Part shown: positions 22,855-35,880 of the stretch, in pieces
How positions within the stretch are numbered: position 1 is the first letter of the stretch
Layout: each line of letters opens with the position of its first letter
DNA from: Parasponia andersonii
Taxonomy: Eukaryota; Streptophyta; Magnoliopsida; Rosales; Cannabaceae
Length of the DNA: 64,000 bases
NCBI GenBank assembly: GCA_002914805.1
Contig: JXTB01000166.1
Location: 276,186 to 340,185, forward strand
Reading direction: 5' to 3'
Notes under the pieces: model-generated
Databases searched by the model: none
Told to the model about the DNA's origin: nothing
Seen by the model: only the letters and a program-made list of their open reading frames with translations
Position numbers and translations under genes: made by a program

Positions 22855-24032
22855 TGTTAGCTAGAATACATTTTTGGAAAATATTTTCATAAAATCATTT
22901 TCAAGAACACCATAGATTTGTAAAATCAAGAAATGCAGAGGAATTGGTCATTTAAAATTTTTCTTTTTACAAAATATTTTAGATCGTGATCTAACATAAA
23001 TTAACTCTTGATCTAGATAAGAACAATACCCAGATTCGCTCCACAACCTTCTCATCTTCCCGTCTATTCTCGAAAGCTATTTGATTGATCCGGTGGGTGG
23101 TCACCTTCTTGATTCCCAATAAAGAGATCCACAGATGAACAAGAAGACAATCTCCTCAAACCGATTTCTTCGGGATAGCCGAAACTCCAAGGATAGTGAA
23201 TCCCAATTGATGGCTGATTTTCTCTGCTCTCTCTCTCTCTCTGTTTTTCATGTGACACTCTCTTTTCAAGGGTGTTTTACGTGTAACACTTGTGTCTAGT
23301 TGGTAGAGAATTTTTCTCTTAACCATAAAGAAATTAGTAAATCCTAATAGGCTTATTGGGCATGTTAGGCTCAACTGATTATCAAATGACTATTGGGCTT
23401 TAATTTTAGCTAGATAGGAGACCAGATGGATCCATGAAGCCCAAGCTTCAATAGACCATATACCCATTATCATAATTAACTCTTAATTATGATTGGACCT
23501 TGTCCATTAATATTGGAGCACACCACTATAGGCCCAATATTGAACTCTTGGACTAAATGTCATTTATTTTTCTGTGAAACTTATTAATAATTAATTAGCT
23601 TCATCCATTTAGCATATACTATACCTGTAGACATATCCCAAATACAATGTCGTACTAGTAGGGTGAAATTACCGTATTAGCCCTCTAGTATATATTTACC
23701 TTTGAGATGCCATTTTTCATCTAATGGATAATAGTTGACTATGGTGTTTGTATCTACTTATACCAACACAGTCAAATTCACACAAAATATCAGGGCCCTG
23801 GTTTATATTAACCAAGTACTTGAAAAAACTTAAAGTGATATCATATGCATGGTGTCCATCATGAAAAATGTTCTACACATTTCATATACCTTATCTTCTA
23901 AGATACCGGAGTTCGAAACATAAATCGGAACTAGTCCTTTAGTAACTCAAAAAGACAAAATACATGAAAGTAAGTTTGTTAATCACTAGGATTAAGGTCT
24001 TCTACAATAGTGCTAGATTAGTAAAATTAGAA
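22855..24032 (-). repeat. 5' LTR of copia G (runs into the gap)
   Basis: It begins (plus strand) TGTTAGCTAGAATAC and matches the truncated copy at 19110-19262. It also aligns with the LTR of element F as far as 24032: AGGATTAAGGTCTTCTACAATAG here matches AGGATTAAGATCTATATGC near 2034. By comparison with F several hundred more LTR bases are expected beyond 24032, inside the N run. A CTCTCTCTCTCTCT tract lies near 23225. Confidence 0.75.
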
Positions 24033-24375
24033 NNNNNNNNNNNNNNNNNNNNNNNNNNNNNNNNNNNNNNNNNNNNNNNNNNNNNNNNNNNNNNNNNNNN
24101 NNNNNNNNNNNNNNNNNNNNNNNNNNNNNNNNNNNNNNNNNNNNNNNNNNNNNNNNNNNNNNNNNNNNNNNNNNNNNNNNNNNNNNNNNNNNNNNNNNNN
24201 NNNNNNNNNNNNNNNNNNNNNNNNNNNNNNNNNNNNNNNNNNNNNNNNNNNNNNNNNNNNNNNNNNNNNNNNNNNNNNNNNNNNNNNNNNNNNNNNNNNN
24301 NNNNNNNNNNNNNNNNNNNNNNNNNNNNNNNNNNNNNNNNNNNNNNNNNNNNNNNNNNNNNNNNNNNNNNNNNNN
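24033..24375. other. Assembly gap (343 N)
   Basis: This run of N separates the LTR of G from the RT of H. By homology it should contain the end of G's LTR, the second GCTAG target copy and the RT-RNase H connection of H. The true gap is probably longer than the N count. Confidence 0.9.
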
Positions 24376-25280
24376 AGATGCATATGGGAACTTCTCCATT
24401 TCTTTAGCTTCAATCTCATTCTTAGGTATTACATGAGACTAAATTTATCATCCTTTGCAATCGGTGTATCTCCCAGGGCATATTTACTCATGCTAAATCT
24501 ATCAAATACTTTTTTGATATAGCTCTTTTATGATAACCTAAGTATGCTTTGAAAGTGATCTCAGTGTATTTTAATCACTAATATAAAAGAGGAATCCCTA
24601 ACATCTTTCTTCTAAAATTTGTTTGATAGAAATCTATTGGTTTCGTATAATAAGCCTATATTGTTGCTTGCCAAAAGTATGTCATCGACATATAAAATGA
24701 GGAAGATACATTTACTCTCACCGAATTTGTGATATATACATCTATCTCCTGAATTTTTCTCAAAACTGAACGAGGTCATAACTTGATGAAACTTATGATA
24801 CTATGGACATGATGCTTATTTGAGACAATTTCTTTAGTTTACAAATCATAGATTTTGAATCTCTAGTTACAAAGTCTCTGAAATGTATCATATAAATCAT
24901 TTCCTCAATATCACCCTTGAGAAATGCAGTCTTTACATCCATTTGGTGTAGCTCTAAATCAAAATAAGCTACGAGTACCATAAATATTTTGAAAGAAACT
25001 TTCGAAGAAACCGAAGAGAAAATCTCTTTATAGTCAATACCTTCTTTCTAAATGAAACTCGTGGTAACTAGATGAGCCTTATATATTTCAATATTTCCTT
25101 TAGAATCCCTATTGATTTTAAAAATCAATTTACAACCAATAGGTTTCTTTCCTGCTAGCAATTCAACAAATTCCTAAATATCATTATCTTTCATGGATTT
25201 CCTCTCATCCTTCATGGCAGTGATGCACTGTTCAGATTTTGAACTTTGTTTGAATTGAGTGAAATAAATTGGATGATTTT
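24376..25280 (-). pseudogene. Reverse transcriptase remnant of copia H
   Basis: On the minus strand the copia RT is readable from about 25280: KPIGCKLIFKIN near 25110-25140, LELHQMDVKTAFLKGDIEE at about 24965-24900, and the catalytic YVDDILLAS at about 24665-24700. It goes on through GDTPIAKDDKFSL to EAKEMEKFPYAS at the gap edge. Both catalytic aspartates remain, but many stops and frameshifts (for example at 24840-24780) interrupt it. The RT would have made element cDNA in cytoplasmic particles. Confidence 0.8.
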
Positions 25281-25639
25281 CCACTCCCATATCAAACTCA
25301 TGTTCTAAAAGTTAGGCGATGTAATCATCTGGAATCGCATTTTTTCTTTTCTTAGTAGATCTCCTTAATGTCATTTCCTTTTGAGATTGTTAAGGTTACT
25401 CTTCAGGAGCAACTTCCTCATATGGGATAGGGAGTTGTAGAATATTATCTTGAATTTTTGGATGTACTTCTTGAATAATATCAGGCAAAAGGGCATGATC
25501 ACCTTTAATAGCAACTGTAGGAAGAGAACAAATTCCTCTTTGAAGATAATATTTCTTATCCTATCTCTTCCCAAACCTCAATATCCTCAAGAAATATCAT
25601 GTTATCCATCTCAAAAAAGGACCTGTAGGAGGGATCCTA

Positions 25640-27400
25640 AAATTTTGTGCCTTTGGATTTTTCAGCATAGCCAATAAAAAAGTAGCTTATTGTTCTTAAG
25701 TTTAGTTTTTTTCATATGGCCTAACCTCAATTAGACAACCCTAAATATATAAGTGCCTAATGCTAGGCTTCTTGCCTATCCATAGTTCATATGGAGTCTT
25801 ATCTACTGATTTGTTGGATGCTCTATTGAGTATATAAACTGTAGTCTTAAGTATTTCTCCCTAGAGTGATTCAAGTAAGGAGGCATGTCTTATTGTGCTC
25901 CTCACTATATTCTTAAGTATTTGATTTTGTCACTCAACAACACTATTCATACTAGGTTTTTTTGGCATGATGTAATGTGGGATGATTTCATATACCTCTA
26001 GATACTGGGTAAAGGGTCCTAGACGTTGTTCACCAGATCCATCATACTTACCGTAGTTTTTACCACCTCGAACGAAATTGACGGCTTTAGTTTTCTTGTC
26101 AAATTGTTTTTCAACTTCAACTTTCAAAGCTTTAAATGCGTCTAAGGATTGTGACTTCTCATGAATTAAATATAGATACCCATAGCAAGAAGAATTGTCT
26201 ACGAACGTGATGAAATACTATTGGCTATTTCATAAAGCTATAGGGAATAAACTGCAGATATCAATATGTATCAGTTCTAAGACACCAGAAATCCTATTAG
26301 CACCTAATTTATGTACATTTGTCTGTTTTCCTTTAATGTATTCAACACAAACTGTAAAGTTTGTGAGGTCAAGCGGGTCAAGAATTCCATATAACACGAG
26401 GCATTCTATTCTCTTTTAGAGATATATCCTAATCATTTGTGTCTTAACATAGAGGAATTCTCAATTGTTTTGTGTTTTGTATTACATTTCTTGGCATAGA
26501 AAGTTTAATTAATTGAACTAATAGTGTCGACTTTATATAGGTTATCAATCAAAGTACCAGTCTCGATAATATTAAAATTTTAAATTCCATCTAAATGACG
26601 GTACAAAGAATGTCTTATCCAAATCTAAAAATAAACTAGAACCTAATTGTAACCTAAATAGACCTATTGCCTCTACTGTAGCTGTATTGCTGTTGTCNTG
26701 CGTCTAAGGATTGTGACTTCTCATGAATTAAATATAGATACCCATAGCAAGAAGAATTGTCTACGAACGTGATGAAATACTATTGGCTATTTCATAAAGC
26801 TATAGGGAATAAACTGCAGATATCAATATGTATTAGTTCTAAGACACCAGAACTCCTATTAGCACCTAATTTATGTACATTTTTCTGTTTTCCTTTAATG
26901 TATTCAACACAAACTGTAAAGTTTGTGAGGTCAAGCGGGTTAAGAATTCCATCTAACACGAGGCATTCTATTCTCTTTTAGAGATATATCCTAATCGTTT
27001 GTGTCTTAACATAGAGGAATTCTCAATTGTTTTGTGTTTTGTATTACATTTCTTGGCATAGAAAGTTTAATTAATTGAACTAATAGTGTCGACTTTATAT
27101 AGGTTATCAATCAAAGTACCAGTCTCGATAATATTAAAATTTTAAATTCCATCTAAGTGACGGTACAAAGAATGTCTTATCCAAATCTAAAAATAAACTA
27201 GAACCTAATTGTAACCTAAATAGACCTATTGCCTCTACTGTAGCTGTATTGCTGTTGTCCATATAGATGTATCTTTCAGCATCTTTTGGTAGACAACTTC
27301 TCAAACAACCCTACATAGACACACTTATATGAGAAGTGGTATTATATCCACCCACCAAGTATGATTAGGTATAGAAGCAAAATTGACCTCAGAAAAGACA
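25640..27400 (-). pseudogene. Gag-pre-integrase and integrase remnant of copia H (with duplication)
   Basis: Integrase wording is clear: LELIHIDICSLF with the first catalytic Asp, ALKVEVEKQFDKKTKAVNF near 26125-26070, DGSGEQRLGPF, and PSMNSVVE with the catalytic Glu near 25935. The second catalytic Asp is lost: the usual SDRGG reads FVRGG. The connection to RT (ILNRASNKSVDKTPYELWIG) follows at 25840-25770. The N-terminal half (26137-26697) is present twice because of the duplication at 26699-27259, probably an assembly effect. Frames are broken throughout. Confidence 0.75.
26137..27259. repeat. Tandem duplicate of 561 bases joined by one N
   Basis: Positions 26137-26697 and 26699-27259 are the same sequence with fewer than ten visible differences (for example GAAATCC versus GAACTCC, and ATATAAC versus ATCTAAC). 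The single N at 26698 lies exactly at the junction. This pattern suggests unmerged overlapping contig ends or two haplotypes placed in series, not a true duplication. Confidence 0.85.
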
Positions 27401-27419
27401 AAATTGAAAAACTTACCCT

Positions 27420-28219
27420 TCTTGAGACACTAGGCAGTGTACTTGGGACATTCCTTCTTCACATGTCCTACTTTTTTGCACAAAAAACAAGCTAATTCCT
27501 TATCTTGTTTCATTTGCACTTTATTTTGTGAAGTCCTAGATGTAGCTCTTTTATCCTTAGTCTTTTTTCTTTTCTTACCTTGAGAAATTGTCGCAAAGTG
27601 AGTACTCTCTGTCTTATCTCACTTCAATCTATTATCTTCTTGTATATACTGAGATATGAACTCATTAAGAGTCCATTTTTCTTTTTAAGTGTTGTAGTTT
27701 ACTTTAAATTGACTGAATTATGGCAGAAGAGAGAGTAGAACTAATTGCACAAGTAAGTCATATGATAGCTCTAACTTAAGTACCTTTAGTTTGAAGCCAG
27801 ATTAGACGTATCAAAGATGTCCTCTCTGATATTCCCTTTACTTTTATAATGCATAGTAAGTAAATTGCTCAGCATGGTTCCTATTTTTGCTTTTTTATTC
27901 TTTTGTAAACTTTTCGCAATTGCATGAAGGAATGCCTTAGTATTATCAACCTCTGACATAGTGCCCTTAATGGTCCCAAGTATGGAATGTTTCGTGATTA
28001 TAAGACTCGTACGATTAGAATGTTCTCATTGCTCAAAGTTCTTAATAGTCATAGTAGAACTTTCATCTGTAAGAGCAGCAGGTTATTCTTTCCTGAGTGT
28101 AAGGTCCAAATTCATGCAACCGAACACAATCATAACATGCTCTTTTCACTTCTTGAAGTTTGTGCCATTAAGAGCAGAAGTTGAATTGGAACTAGTAGAT
28201 ATATTTGAAGTAGAAACTA
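27420..28219 (-). pseudogene. gag remnant of copia H
   Basis: From the right, the frame reads STSSNSTSALNGTNFKKWKEH, then frames with PAALTDESS, SNRTSLIITKHSI and GTMSE, all typical of plant copia Gag. It ends in a lysine-rich stretch and the zinc knuckle CFLCKKVGHVKKEC at about 27487-27446. No ATG is left at the expected start (GTTTCTACT in its place), and there are stops and frameshifts. Gypsy element C begins at 28339, about 120 bases upstream of gag, so the PBS and 5' LTR are cut off. Confidence 0.75.
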
Positions 28220-28338
28220 AATAGAGAACAAAAAATAAAACATAATAGCTCACATTAAAGCATATCATAAACTAAGCATACAAAATAATAAGATATACTA
28301 GTATGATATATACAAATAAACATATAAAGTGAACTTCC

Positions 28339-30316
28339 TGTAATGCCCCCTATCTTAACCATATGACTATCTAAGTCAAACTAGGAAGTATTATTCTTTT
28401 ATTAATCATAATTTTAGCTTTGTTCAAAAACGTGGGCTAGTGTAAACTTTTTAAACTTTAAAACAAAATGTACACCTAAAAAGTATATCAGTTTATCTTG
28501 CCATCAGCAGTAATATTTACAACACATCAAAATATTAAAATTCAAAAACATTACCCACAAGTCAAGCTCGTCTATATCTGTATGATCATAGTAACAAGAA
28601 AGTATGCTAGCTGACCAGCAACTCTATATATCATATATCTCCTCACCTACATCATAGGAACTAAATGAGCTAATGCTTAGTAAGTAAACTTTATTGAAAT
28701 TTCCATTGTACTTTTTATTTCATAACTTTTCATTTTAATGCACTTTTCTTAGAAAATGTTTCTTTATAAGGCCCTTGAGTACACTATAAAGTCAAAGTAC
28801 TCGATAGGTCGTGCTCACTTATACGGGAAGGAAATAAATGGCTAATGCAAACCATACCTATTCAACCCAGACTGAGTAGCTAGGTAATGAACTTAATAAA
28901 TCTTATAGTACAATGCTCAGTCCCAGTAGTTGATATGCCATGCCCACTTATGCAACAAGAATGCCTGTGCAAACTATACATACCCAATGTAGACAGACTA
29001 AACAATGTACTTAAAACATATCTCATAAATATCAGTACAATGGTACAACTTCAAATCTAATTTGTGGAAAAATTCACTTCTTTGAGAATCATACTTAAAT
29101 GATCATGCCATACTTATGACTTTTATGAATTTAAAAATAACCATATAAATAATATATAATTAATATAATACATATAAGCATATAAGAAAACATCTTGTAT
29201 CTACTAATGTTCTTGTGATGTAGTTAAAATAAATCTTTACTTATCTTGTGTCTGATAGAAAAGATAATGAAAAGGTCAATATCCCCTATGGTAAGGTGTA
29301 CGGAAGACCTGATATCAATTTTGTAACTAAAATGATCACTATAATGTAAAATACTCAAAGAAAACAACCACAAGACTGAAATTACAACTTTCACAAAATC
29401 AGAAAACTTAATCACAATATGAACCGAAAGGATACAAGTGATATAGGGTATATAATAGCCAGTAACTAGCATTGAAAACTGACTAAAATCATCAAAACAT
29501 AAACACTAGTTCTTTAGTACAAAAATGATCCAAAATAGCACATGCTTTCATAAAAACTAATCCATTTACTTATAGATGGTATCATTTAGTTTTAAAAACA
29601 TTTGGATAGCATCTCCCCTATTTTTAGGATAATCTCACATGATTAAATTATGATTTAAAACCTGCAATAATATTTTAGAGGTCAATTTCTATATATACAC
29701 CTTAAATAGAATAATTTAGAACAACCTAGGTGCACTTGAATTCTTTTCAGTTTAGACAAAGTTTAAAACCATTTTTATACTATTCTATTGTCACAACCAG
29801 TAACCAAAAAAATATATTTACTTAATGGAATCAATAAAATATATATTTTAATTTTATAAAATCAGATTACAAGTATAGAGAACTTATTCTAATAATGAAA
29901 ACACATAAATTCATAAATAATAAACTTTGGAGCTTTAAGTCTAACTTTAATCTTCCACTTAAATTCTATGTTTTCATTAACATATAAGGTTTCCGAGGAC
30001 ATTTATTTATTAAATAAAACCTTTGATTTAAGAGCTAAAGAAAGAGAAATAAATTACCAATTCTAAATTCTACAAAAAGCTCACCTTGATTAGTTTGAAT
30101 ATTTGTTGAAGCTCTTGCCTTCTAATTCCACAAAACTAATTTCTAAGGCTTCAAAATTGATTTGAGGACTCAAGAGGATCTATAGGAAATATTATTTAAG
30201 TTGTATCAAGTGGAGAAATAAAATAAGAAAACAAAACCTAGGAAGAAGAACTAGTAGAATTACTTTGACTAGTTTGGACCTATCTTGCTTTCTTGAGCTC
30301 CAATTTGAGTTCTACC
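28339..30316 (-). repeat. 3' LTR of gypsy C, outer part
   Basis: It starts TGTAATGCCCCCTATCTTAACC on the plus strand and matches the LTR of D (30317 onward) up to the words GAGTTCTACC. There it is interrupted by element D, and it resumes at 40032. CTTCC at 28334-28338 is the candidate target flank in element H. Confidence 0.85.
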
Positions 30317-33063
30317 TGTAACACCTCCTAGCTTATCTATATGACTATATAAGTAAAACTACGAAGAGTTATTCTTTTATAAACCATAGCATTAGTTTTG
30401 TTAAAAAATAGGCCTATTTAAACTTTACAAATTGTAAAATAAAAGAAGTTGTGTGGCATTACTTTCTGAAGGTGTCTTTATAAAATATACAACCAAAAAG
30501 TTTGTCAATTTATCTCACCATTGGCAATAATATTTATAGCACATCAAAATATTAAAATTCAAAAAAATATTATCCATAAGTCAAGCTCATCTACATTTGT
30601 ATAAGCATAGCAACAAAAAAGTGTGCTAGTCAACCAGCAACTCTATATATCATATATCTCCTAACCTACATTACAGGAACTAAATAAACTAATGCTTAGT
30701 AAGTAAAGATCATGCATGCTTATGAACGTATTCCATGCATAAACTTTATTGAAATTTTCATTATACTCTTTCATTCATAATTTTTCATTTTAATGCACTT
30801 TATGATTCCTTATAAGGCTTTTGAGTATACTACAAAGTCATGGTAGTCAGTAGGCTGTGCCCACTTACACGGGAAGGAAACACATGGCTAATATAAATCA
30901 TACCTACCTAACGCAGACCGATTAGTAACACATCTAATAAATCTCATAGTACAATACTCAGTCTTGACAGTCGGAAAGTCGTGCCCACCTATGTGGAAAG
31001 AATGCCTGTGTAAACCATTCTTATCTAACACAGACAGACTAAACATTGTACTTAAAACATATCTTGTAAAATTAGTACAATGGTACTACTTTAAATTCAA
31101 TGTGTGGAAAATTTCATTTATTTGAAAATCATGCTTAAATGATTATGCCATGCTTATATCTTTTGTAAACTTTATAATAACCATATGAATAACATATAAT
31201 TAATATAATGCACATAACAATGTAGGAAAACATCTTGTATCTACTACTATTTTTGTGATGCAGTTAAAATAAATCTTTACTTACCTTGTGTTCGACAAAA
31301 AAGATAGTAAAAAAGGTTAATATCATCTAGAGATTGGTATGCTAATCACTTATCATAAATTATTATTATTCAAGATGCACATTTTGCCAAAAGAATGCAT
31401 TAAGATACTTGAACAAGACCGAAATCACAAGTTTTACCAAATTAGGAAGCTTGATCATATAATGACTTAGAAATATACAAATTACCTAAGACACTTGGTA
31501 GTCAATAACTAGCATTGAAAAACTATTCAAAAATATTAAGATATGAATGTTATTTCATTTGCACAAAATGATAAAAAATTGCACATAATTTTGTGAAAAC
31601 TAAATTATTTGCCTTTAAATGGTGCCATTTTATTTTGAAAATATTTGGATAGCACCTCCTTTATTTTGAGGACATTCCTACATGATTAAAATCATAGCTT
31701 TCAACATGCAATAAAATTTGACAAGCTAATTTCCGCATATATACCTCAAAGAGAATTACTTAGAATCACATAGGCACACTTGAACAATTTTTCGATTTAA
31801 ACAAAGTTTAAAAAAATTTTACACTTATGTGTCATCACAATTAGCTAGAAAATGAGTGTAATATATTATAGGGTTAATAAAATATACAATCTAAGTTTAA
31901 GAAATTAGACTACAAATATAGAAAACTTAATTTACTATACATGAAAATACTCAAGTCCATAAATAGTAAACTTTGGGACTTTAGGTCTAACTTTGTTCCA
32001 CCACTTAAATTTTATATTTCTCGCAATATATAAGGGTTCTTAGTATCATTATTCAACAGATAATAGCTTTGATTTAAGAGCTGAAATAGTAGAAATTAAC
32101 TAGAAATTCAAAATCCTGCATAGAGTTCACCTTGACTAGTTTGAGCTTTAACTGAAGCTCTTGCCTTCTACCTCCAAAAAATTGATTCTTAAGACTTTAA
32201 AACAGATTTTAAGACTCAAGAGAATGTAGAGAAACCATTATTTAAGTGAGAACAAGTGGAGAGTTGAAAGTAAAGAGCAATTCCTAGGAAGAAAAACTAG
32301 TAGAATTAGCTTGACTAGCTTAGACCTAACTTGATTTCTAGGGTTCCAACTTGAGTTCTACCACTTGTAAACTCTTAGATATGGCTAAGAGAAGTTCAAA
32401 GAAGTGTAAAAAGGTGTTGAAGAGGTCAAGTCGTGATTGGAGAGAAAGAGAAAGAAATGACTAGATTTGATAAAAAATGATACTTAATGACTAAGAAATG
32501 ACATAACTTAAATTTTAATGAGTATTTTTGGTATTTTACACTTTACTTTCCATGTGTCCAGCTCTAAATATCCCTATAATAGTCACCGTATTACTGGTCA
32601 CTCCATGCACCAAAGTGTAGACAAAGTTAGTGAATCCTAGCTTAAAAAGTGAAGTCAAAGTAAAGTCTAGTCATACTTTGACCTATAATCCTATATGGCT
32701 AATTTTGTTTTGTATTCCCATTCAGCTCCGAAATGTGCAAAAATTGTATTTTACTGAAAAATTACTATTTGACCAAGTTATCAACAAGTATGATCTTATT
32801 TTATATGCATATATTATTACTTTCAAAAATATATTCTTTGTTAGTGTAGCACACGAAGCTCTCTCTTTGAGAGTATTGAACCTTTACACTGCACCAGAAC
32901 ACTTCGAGAACCATTAGTATAATAACATGTATGTAAAAACACATAACATAAAGAATGAATATGTTACTATAAAATTTTTATTAATGACTTCTAGATGCCT
33001 CGTATACAATTGAAACATATTTATTATTGGCTTAGTATGCATGTGAGAGTTTCGAGTGCCACA
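30317..33063 (-). repeat. 3' LTR of gypsy D
   Basis: It runs from TGTAACACCTCC to GAGTGCCACA on the plus strand and lies next to a PPT. It is about 2.75 kb. Relative to the 5' copy it lacks a block near 32700-32720 that is present around 39400-39680. Confidence 0.85.
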
Positions 33064-33110
33064 ATTCTCCCATTCCTTATAAAATTTCGTCCTCAAAATT
33101 TTCTTACCCA
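33064..33110 (-). other. Polypurine tract region of gypsy D
   Basis: The minus strand reads GACGAAATTTTATAAGGAATGGGAGAAT directly before the LTR. GACGAAATTT followed by an AAGG-GGGAGAAT purine run is the standard PPT setting in Tekay-type elements. Confidence 0.75.
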
Positions 33111-33119
33111 AATAAGTGA

Positions 33120-34540
33120 GGATACTTAGTTTCATCTCTTATTCTCTTTCTCATATGGCCTCTTCTATTTCGTGGTTCCTCCATAGTACTTTAACCAAAG
33201 AGATCTTCTTGTTTTTAAGCTCTTTTTCTTTTCTATCCAAAATCTCCACTGGTTATTCTTCATAACTGACATCTTGACCCATTTATAATGGCTCAAAACT
33301 CAAAACATGTGAAAGGTTTGGAATATATATTCTTAATATAGAGACGTGAAAAGTACTATGTACATTCGATAGTGAAGGTGGCAAGGCAAGTCTATAGATA
33401 ACATCTTCAACTTTGTCAAGTATCTCAAATGGGCCTACATATCTGGGACAAAGCTTTCCTTTTTTTCCAAACCTTATGATTCCTTTTATGAGAGCAACCT
33501 GTAAAAACCCTTTGTCCTCAACATTAAACGTTATTTCTCTCTTTCTAGGATCAATGTAGGTTTTTTTTTTCTATTCTAAACTGCTAATAATCTTTCACAA
33601 ATCTTTTCTACTGCTTTAGTTGTTTCTCTTACCAATTTTAGGCCAAGAAATTTCCATTCTTCCATCTCATCCCAGTGAATTAGAGGTCGATATTTTCTTT
33701 CATATAATGCTTCATATAGAGGCATTTCGATTGATGCTTGATAACTATTATTGTAGGAAAATTCTATTAGTGGCAAGTACTTACTCCAAGATCCATGAAA
33801 ATCTAACACACAAGCTCTAAGCATATCCTCAAAAGTCTGTCTAGTTCACTTTGATTGTCCATCTATTTGAGGATGAAAACCTGTACCAAATGCTAGTTTC
33901 ATACCTATAGCTTCTTGAACCCTCTTCCAGAATTTTGAAATGAATCTAGAATCTCTATTAGAAATGATAACCTTTGGAACACCATGTTGTCTAATGGTTT
34001 CTTAGATATACAACCGAGCCAACTGATCCAAGCTATAAGTTACATTAATCAGCAGGAAATAGGCTGACCTAGTATATCTATCTATAATTACCCAAATAGT
34101 ATAATGACCTTTATTTGTCTTAGGAAGCCCAGCCATCATATGTATAGAAATCTCTTCCTATTTCTATTATGGTGTATGTATAAGCTTCAATATACCAGCA
34201 TGTCTTTGATCTTTAGCCTTAACTTGCTAGCATGTGAGACATTGCTCTATAAAATCAATCACATCCTTCTTCATACCTAGCCACTAGTAATGGGTTTTTA
34301 AATCCTTATACATCTTTGTCACTAGGATAAATAGAGTAGGGAGTAGTGTATGCTTCTATCAATATCTCCTTTCTAATTAGTCCATTTGGCACACATAATC
34401 TATTTCTGTATCGTATTACACCATCACTAGAATTCTGGAAGGCCACCTTCTTTGCATACTCTATCTTAGTCTTCAAACTTCTCAGATAGGGATCTGTATT
34501 CTGATTTTGCTCAATTCTCTCCAAAATTGTAGGTTACAAC
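33120..34540 (-). pseudogene. Integrase remnant of gypsy D
   Basis: From the right: the pre-integrase part (34524-34306) with RNRLCVPNGLIRKEIL and SIYPSDKD, then the zinc-binding and core regions in broken frames. The clean frame 33824-33576 ([13 protein letters not shown] to the HWDEM box) follows, and then a C-terminal tail with LDRKEKELKNKKI and LVKVLWRNHE. The tail is the chromodomain-like end of Tekay integrases, thought to guide insertion to heterochromatin. At least ten stops or shifts are present, and the core between 34300 and 33830 is not readable in one frame. Confidence 0.75.
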
Positions 34541-34559
34541 ATAAGAGCAACTAATTTTT

Positions 34560-35870
34560 CTGTTAAACCTATAGCGACTATCTCTAATTTCAATCTATAC
34601 AAATACATTAAAAAATGTTTCAGATCAACATACTTAAGTGACATAGCAGCTAATGACTTTCTACTTAGAGAATCTGCAACCATATTAGCTTTTCCTAGAA
34701 GATAGTTAATCTCACAGTTATATTCTTTTACCAGTTCAAGCCATCTTCTCTATCTCATATTCAGTTCCTTTTGGGTAAAAAACTACTTGAGAATTTTATG
34801 GTCTTCGTAAATTTGACATCTTTCCCCATAAAGATGGTATCTCCAAACCTTCAATGCAAAAACTATTGTTGCTATCTCTAAATCATTGATAGGATATATC
34901 GTTTCATATTCTTTTAGTTGCCTAGAAGCCTAGGTAATCACCTTATCATTTTGCATCAAAACACAACCTAGACCCTTCTTTGAAGCATCACTGTAAACAA
35001 CAAATCCCCTAGATCCATAGGTAAAGAAAGTATATGAGCTACGACGAAACGATGCTTTAACTCTTGAAACTCTTTTTCACAATCATCATTCCAATAAATT
35101 TACATATTCTTTCTGGTCAGTTTTGTCAATAGAGAAGCCAACTTATAAAATCCTTCTACGAATCTTCTATAGTAACCAGCTAATCTCAAGAAACTATGAA
35201 TCTCTAAATCATTTGTAGGTCTTGACTAATTACTTATAGCTTCAACCTTTGCTGGGTCCATAGACATACCATTTCCAAATAGAACTCACACGTCTTAGAC
35301 TTTGCATACTATTACTTTTCTTTCAAGATCCTCAAAACTTCTCTCAAGTCCTCCATGTGCTCCTCTTTTGAGCATGAGAATATCAAAATGTCATTAATAA
35401 ATACTATGACAAAACTTTTTGAAAAATCCTTGAATACTCTATTCATTATATCCATAAAAGTAGCTAGGGCATTAGTAAAACCAAAGTGTATCACTAAAAG
35501 CTCATAGTACCCGTATCTCGTTCTAAACGCTATCTAAAGAATATCTCCTTCCTTAATCTTCAGTTGATTGTATCTTGATCTTAAATCAATCTTGGAAAAT
35601 ATTGAAGTACCTTATAACTGATCAAACAAATCAGTAATTTTGGGGAGATGATACTTATTCTTGATTGTGACCTTATTTTGCTCTCCATATTCAATACAAG
35701 GCCTTATAGTCCCATCTTTCTTCTTTACAAACAAAACTAGAGCACCCCATAGTGAAAAGCTTGGACGTATAAAACACTTGTCCAAAAGATCCTGTAATTG
35801 TACCTTTAGTTCTTTCAACTCTACTGGAGCCATTCTATACAGTGCCTAAGAAATAGGAGTTGTACCAAGT
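34560..35870 (-). pseudogene. Reverse transcriptase and RNase H remnant of gypsy D
   Basis: The RT frames 35833-35612 ([17 protein letters not shown]) and 35494-35312 (MIHFGFTNALATF) are clear. The catalytic box reads FINDILIFS where the family has FIDD, so one of the two catalytic aspartates is asparagine and the enzyme would be dead even with intact frames. RNase H wording is visible at 35110-34650 in broken frames, ending in ADSLSRKSLAA just before the pre-integrase region. Gypsy RT and RNase H convert the element RNA to DNA. Confidence 0.8.
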
Positions 35871-35880
35871 AGTAGATCAA

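Larger units (their letters stand above)
19110..24032 (-). mobile_element. Copia element G, pol-less deletion derivative nested in H
   Basis: This minus-strand element has a right (5') LTR from 22855 into the N gap, a PBS, a long leader with a G+C-rich island, gag, and a protease fragment. The coding sequence then runs at about 19262 directly into LTR sequence: the left LTR keeps only its last 153 bases (19110-19262). RT, IN core, RNase H and most of the 3' LTR are gone, so the copy is nonautonomous. It belongs to the same family as element F. The right end lies in the N run 24033-24375, or just past it. Confidence 0.8.
17461..28338 (-). mobile_element. Copia element H (interrupted host element)
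   Basis: This is a minus-strand Ty1/copia element. From right to left it has Gag (28219), CCHC knuckle, gag-pre-integrase/IN, RT, then the insertion of element G, then RNase H, PPT and 3' LTR. Its 5' LTR is missing because gypsy element C is inserted at 28339, just upstream of gag. The RNase H resumes on the left of G at 19109. Between the RT end at 24376 and 19109 a stretch of host coding sequence should lie in the N gap. All domains carry stops. Confidence 0.75.

Noticed and set aside
26195..26981. Two matching 74-codon plus-strand frames as a gene pair
   Set aside because: They are antisense shadows of the duplicated integrase region of copia H.
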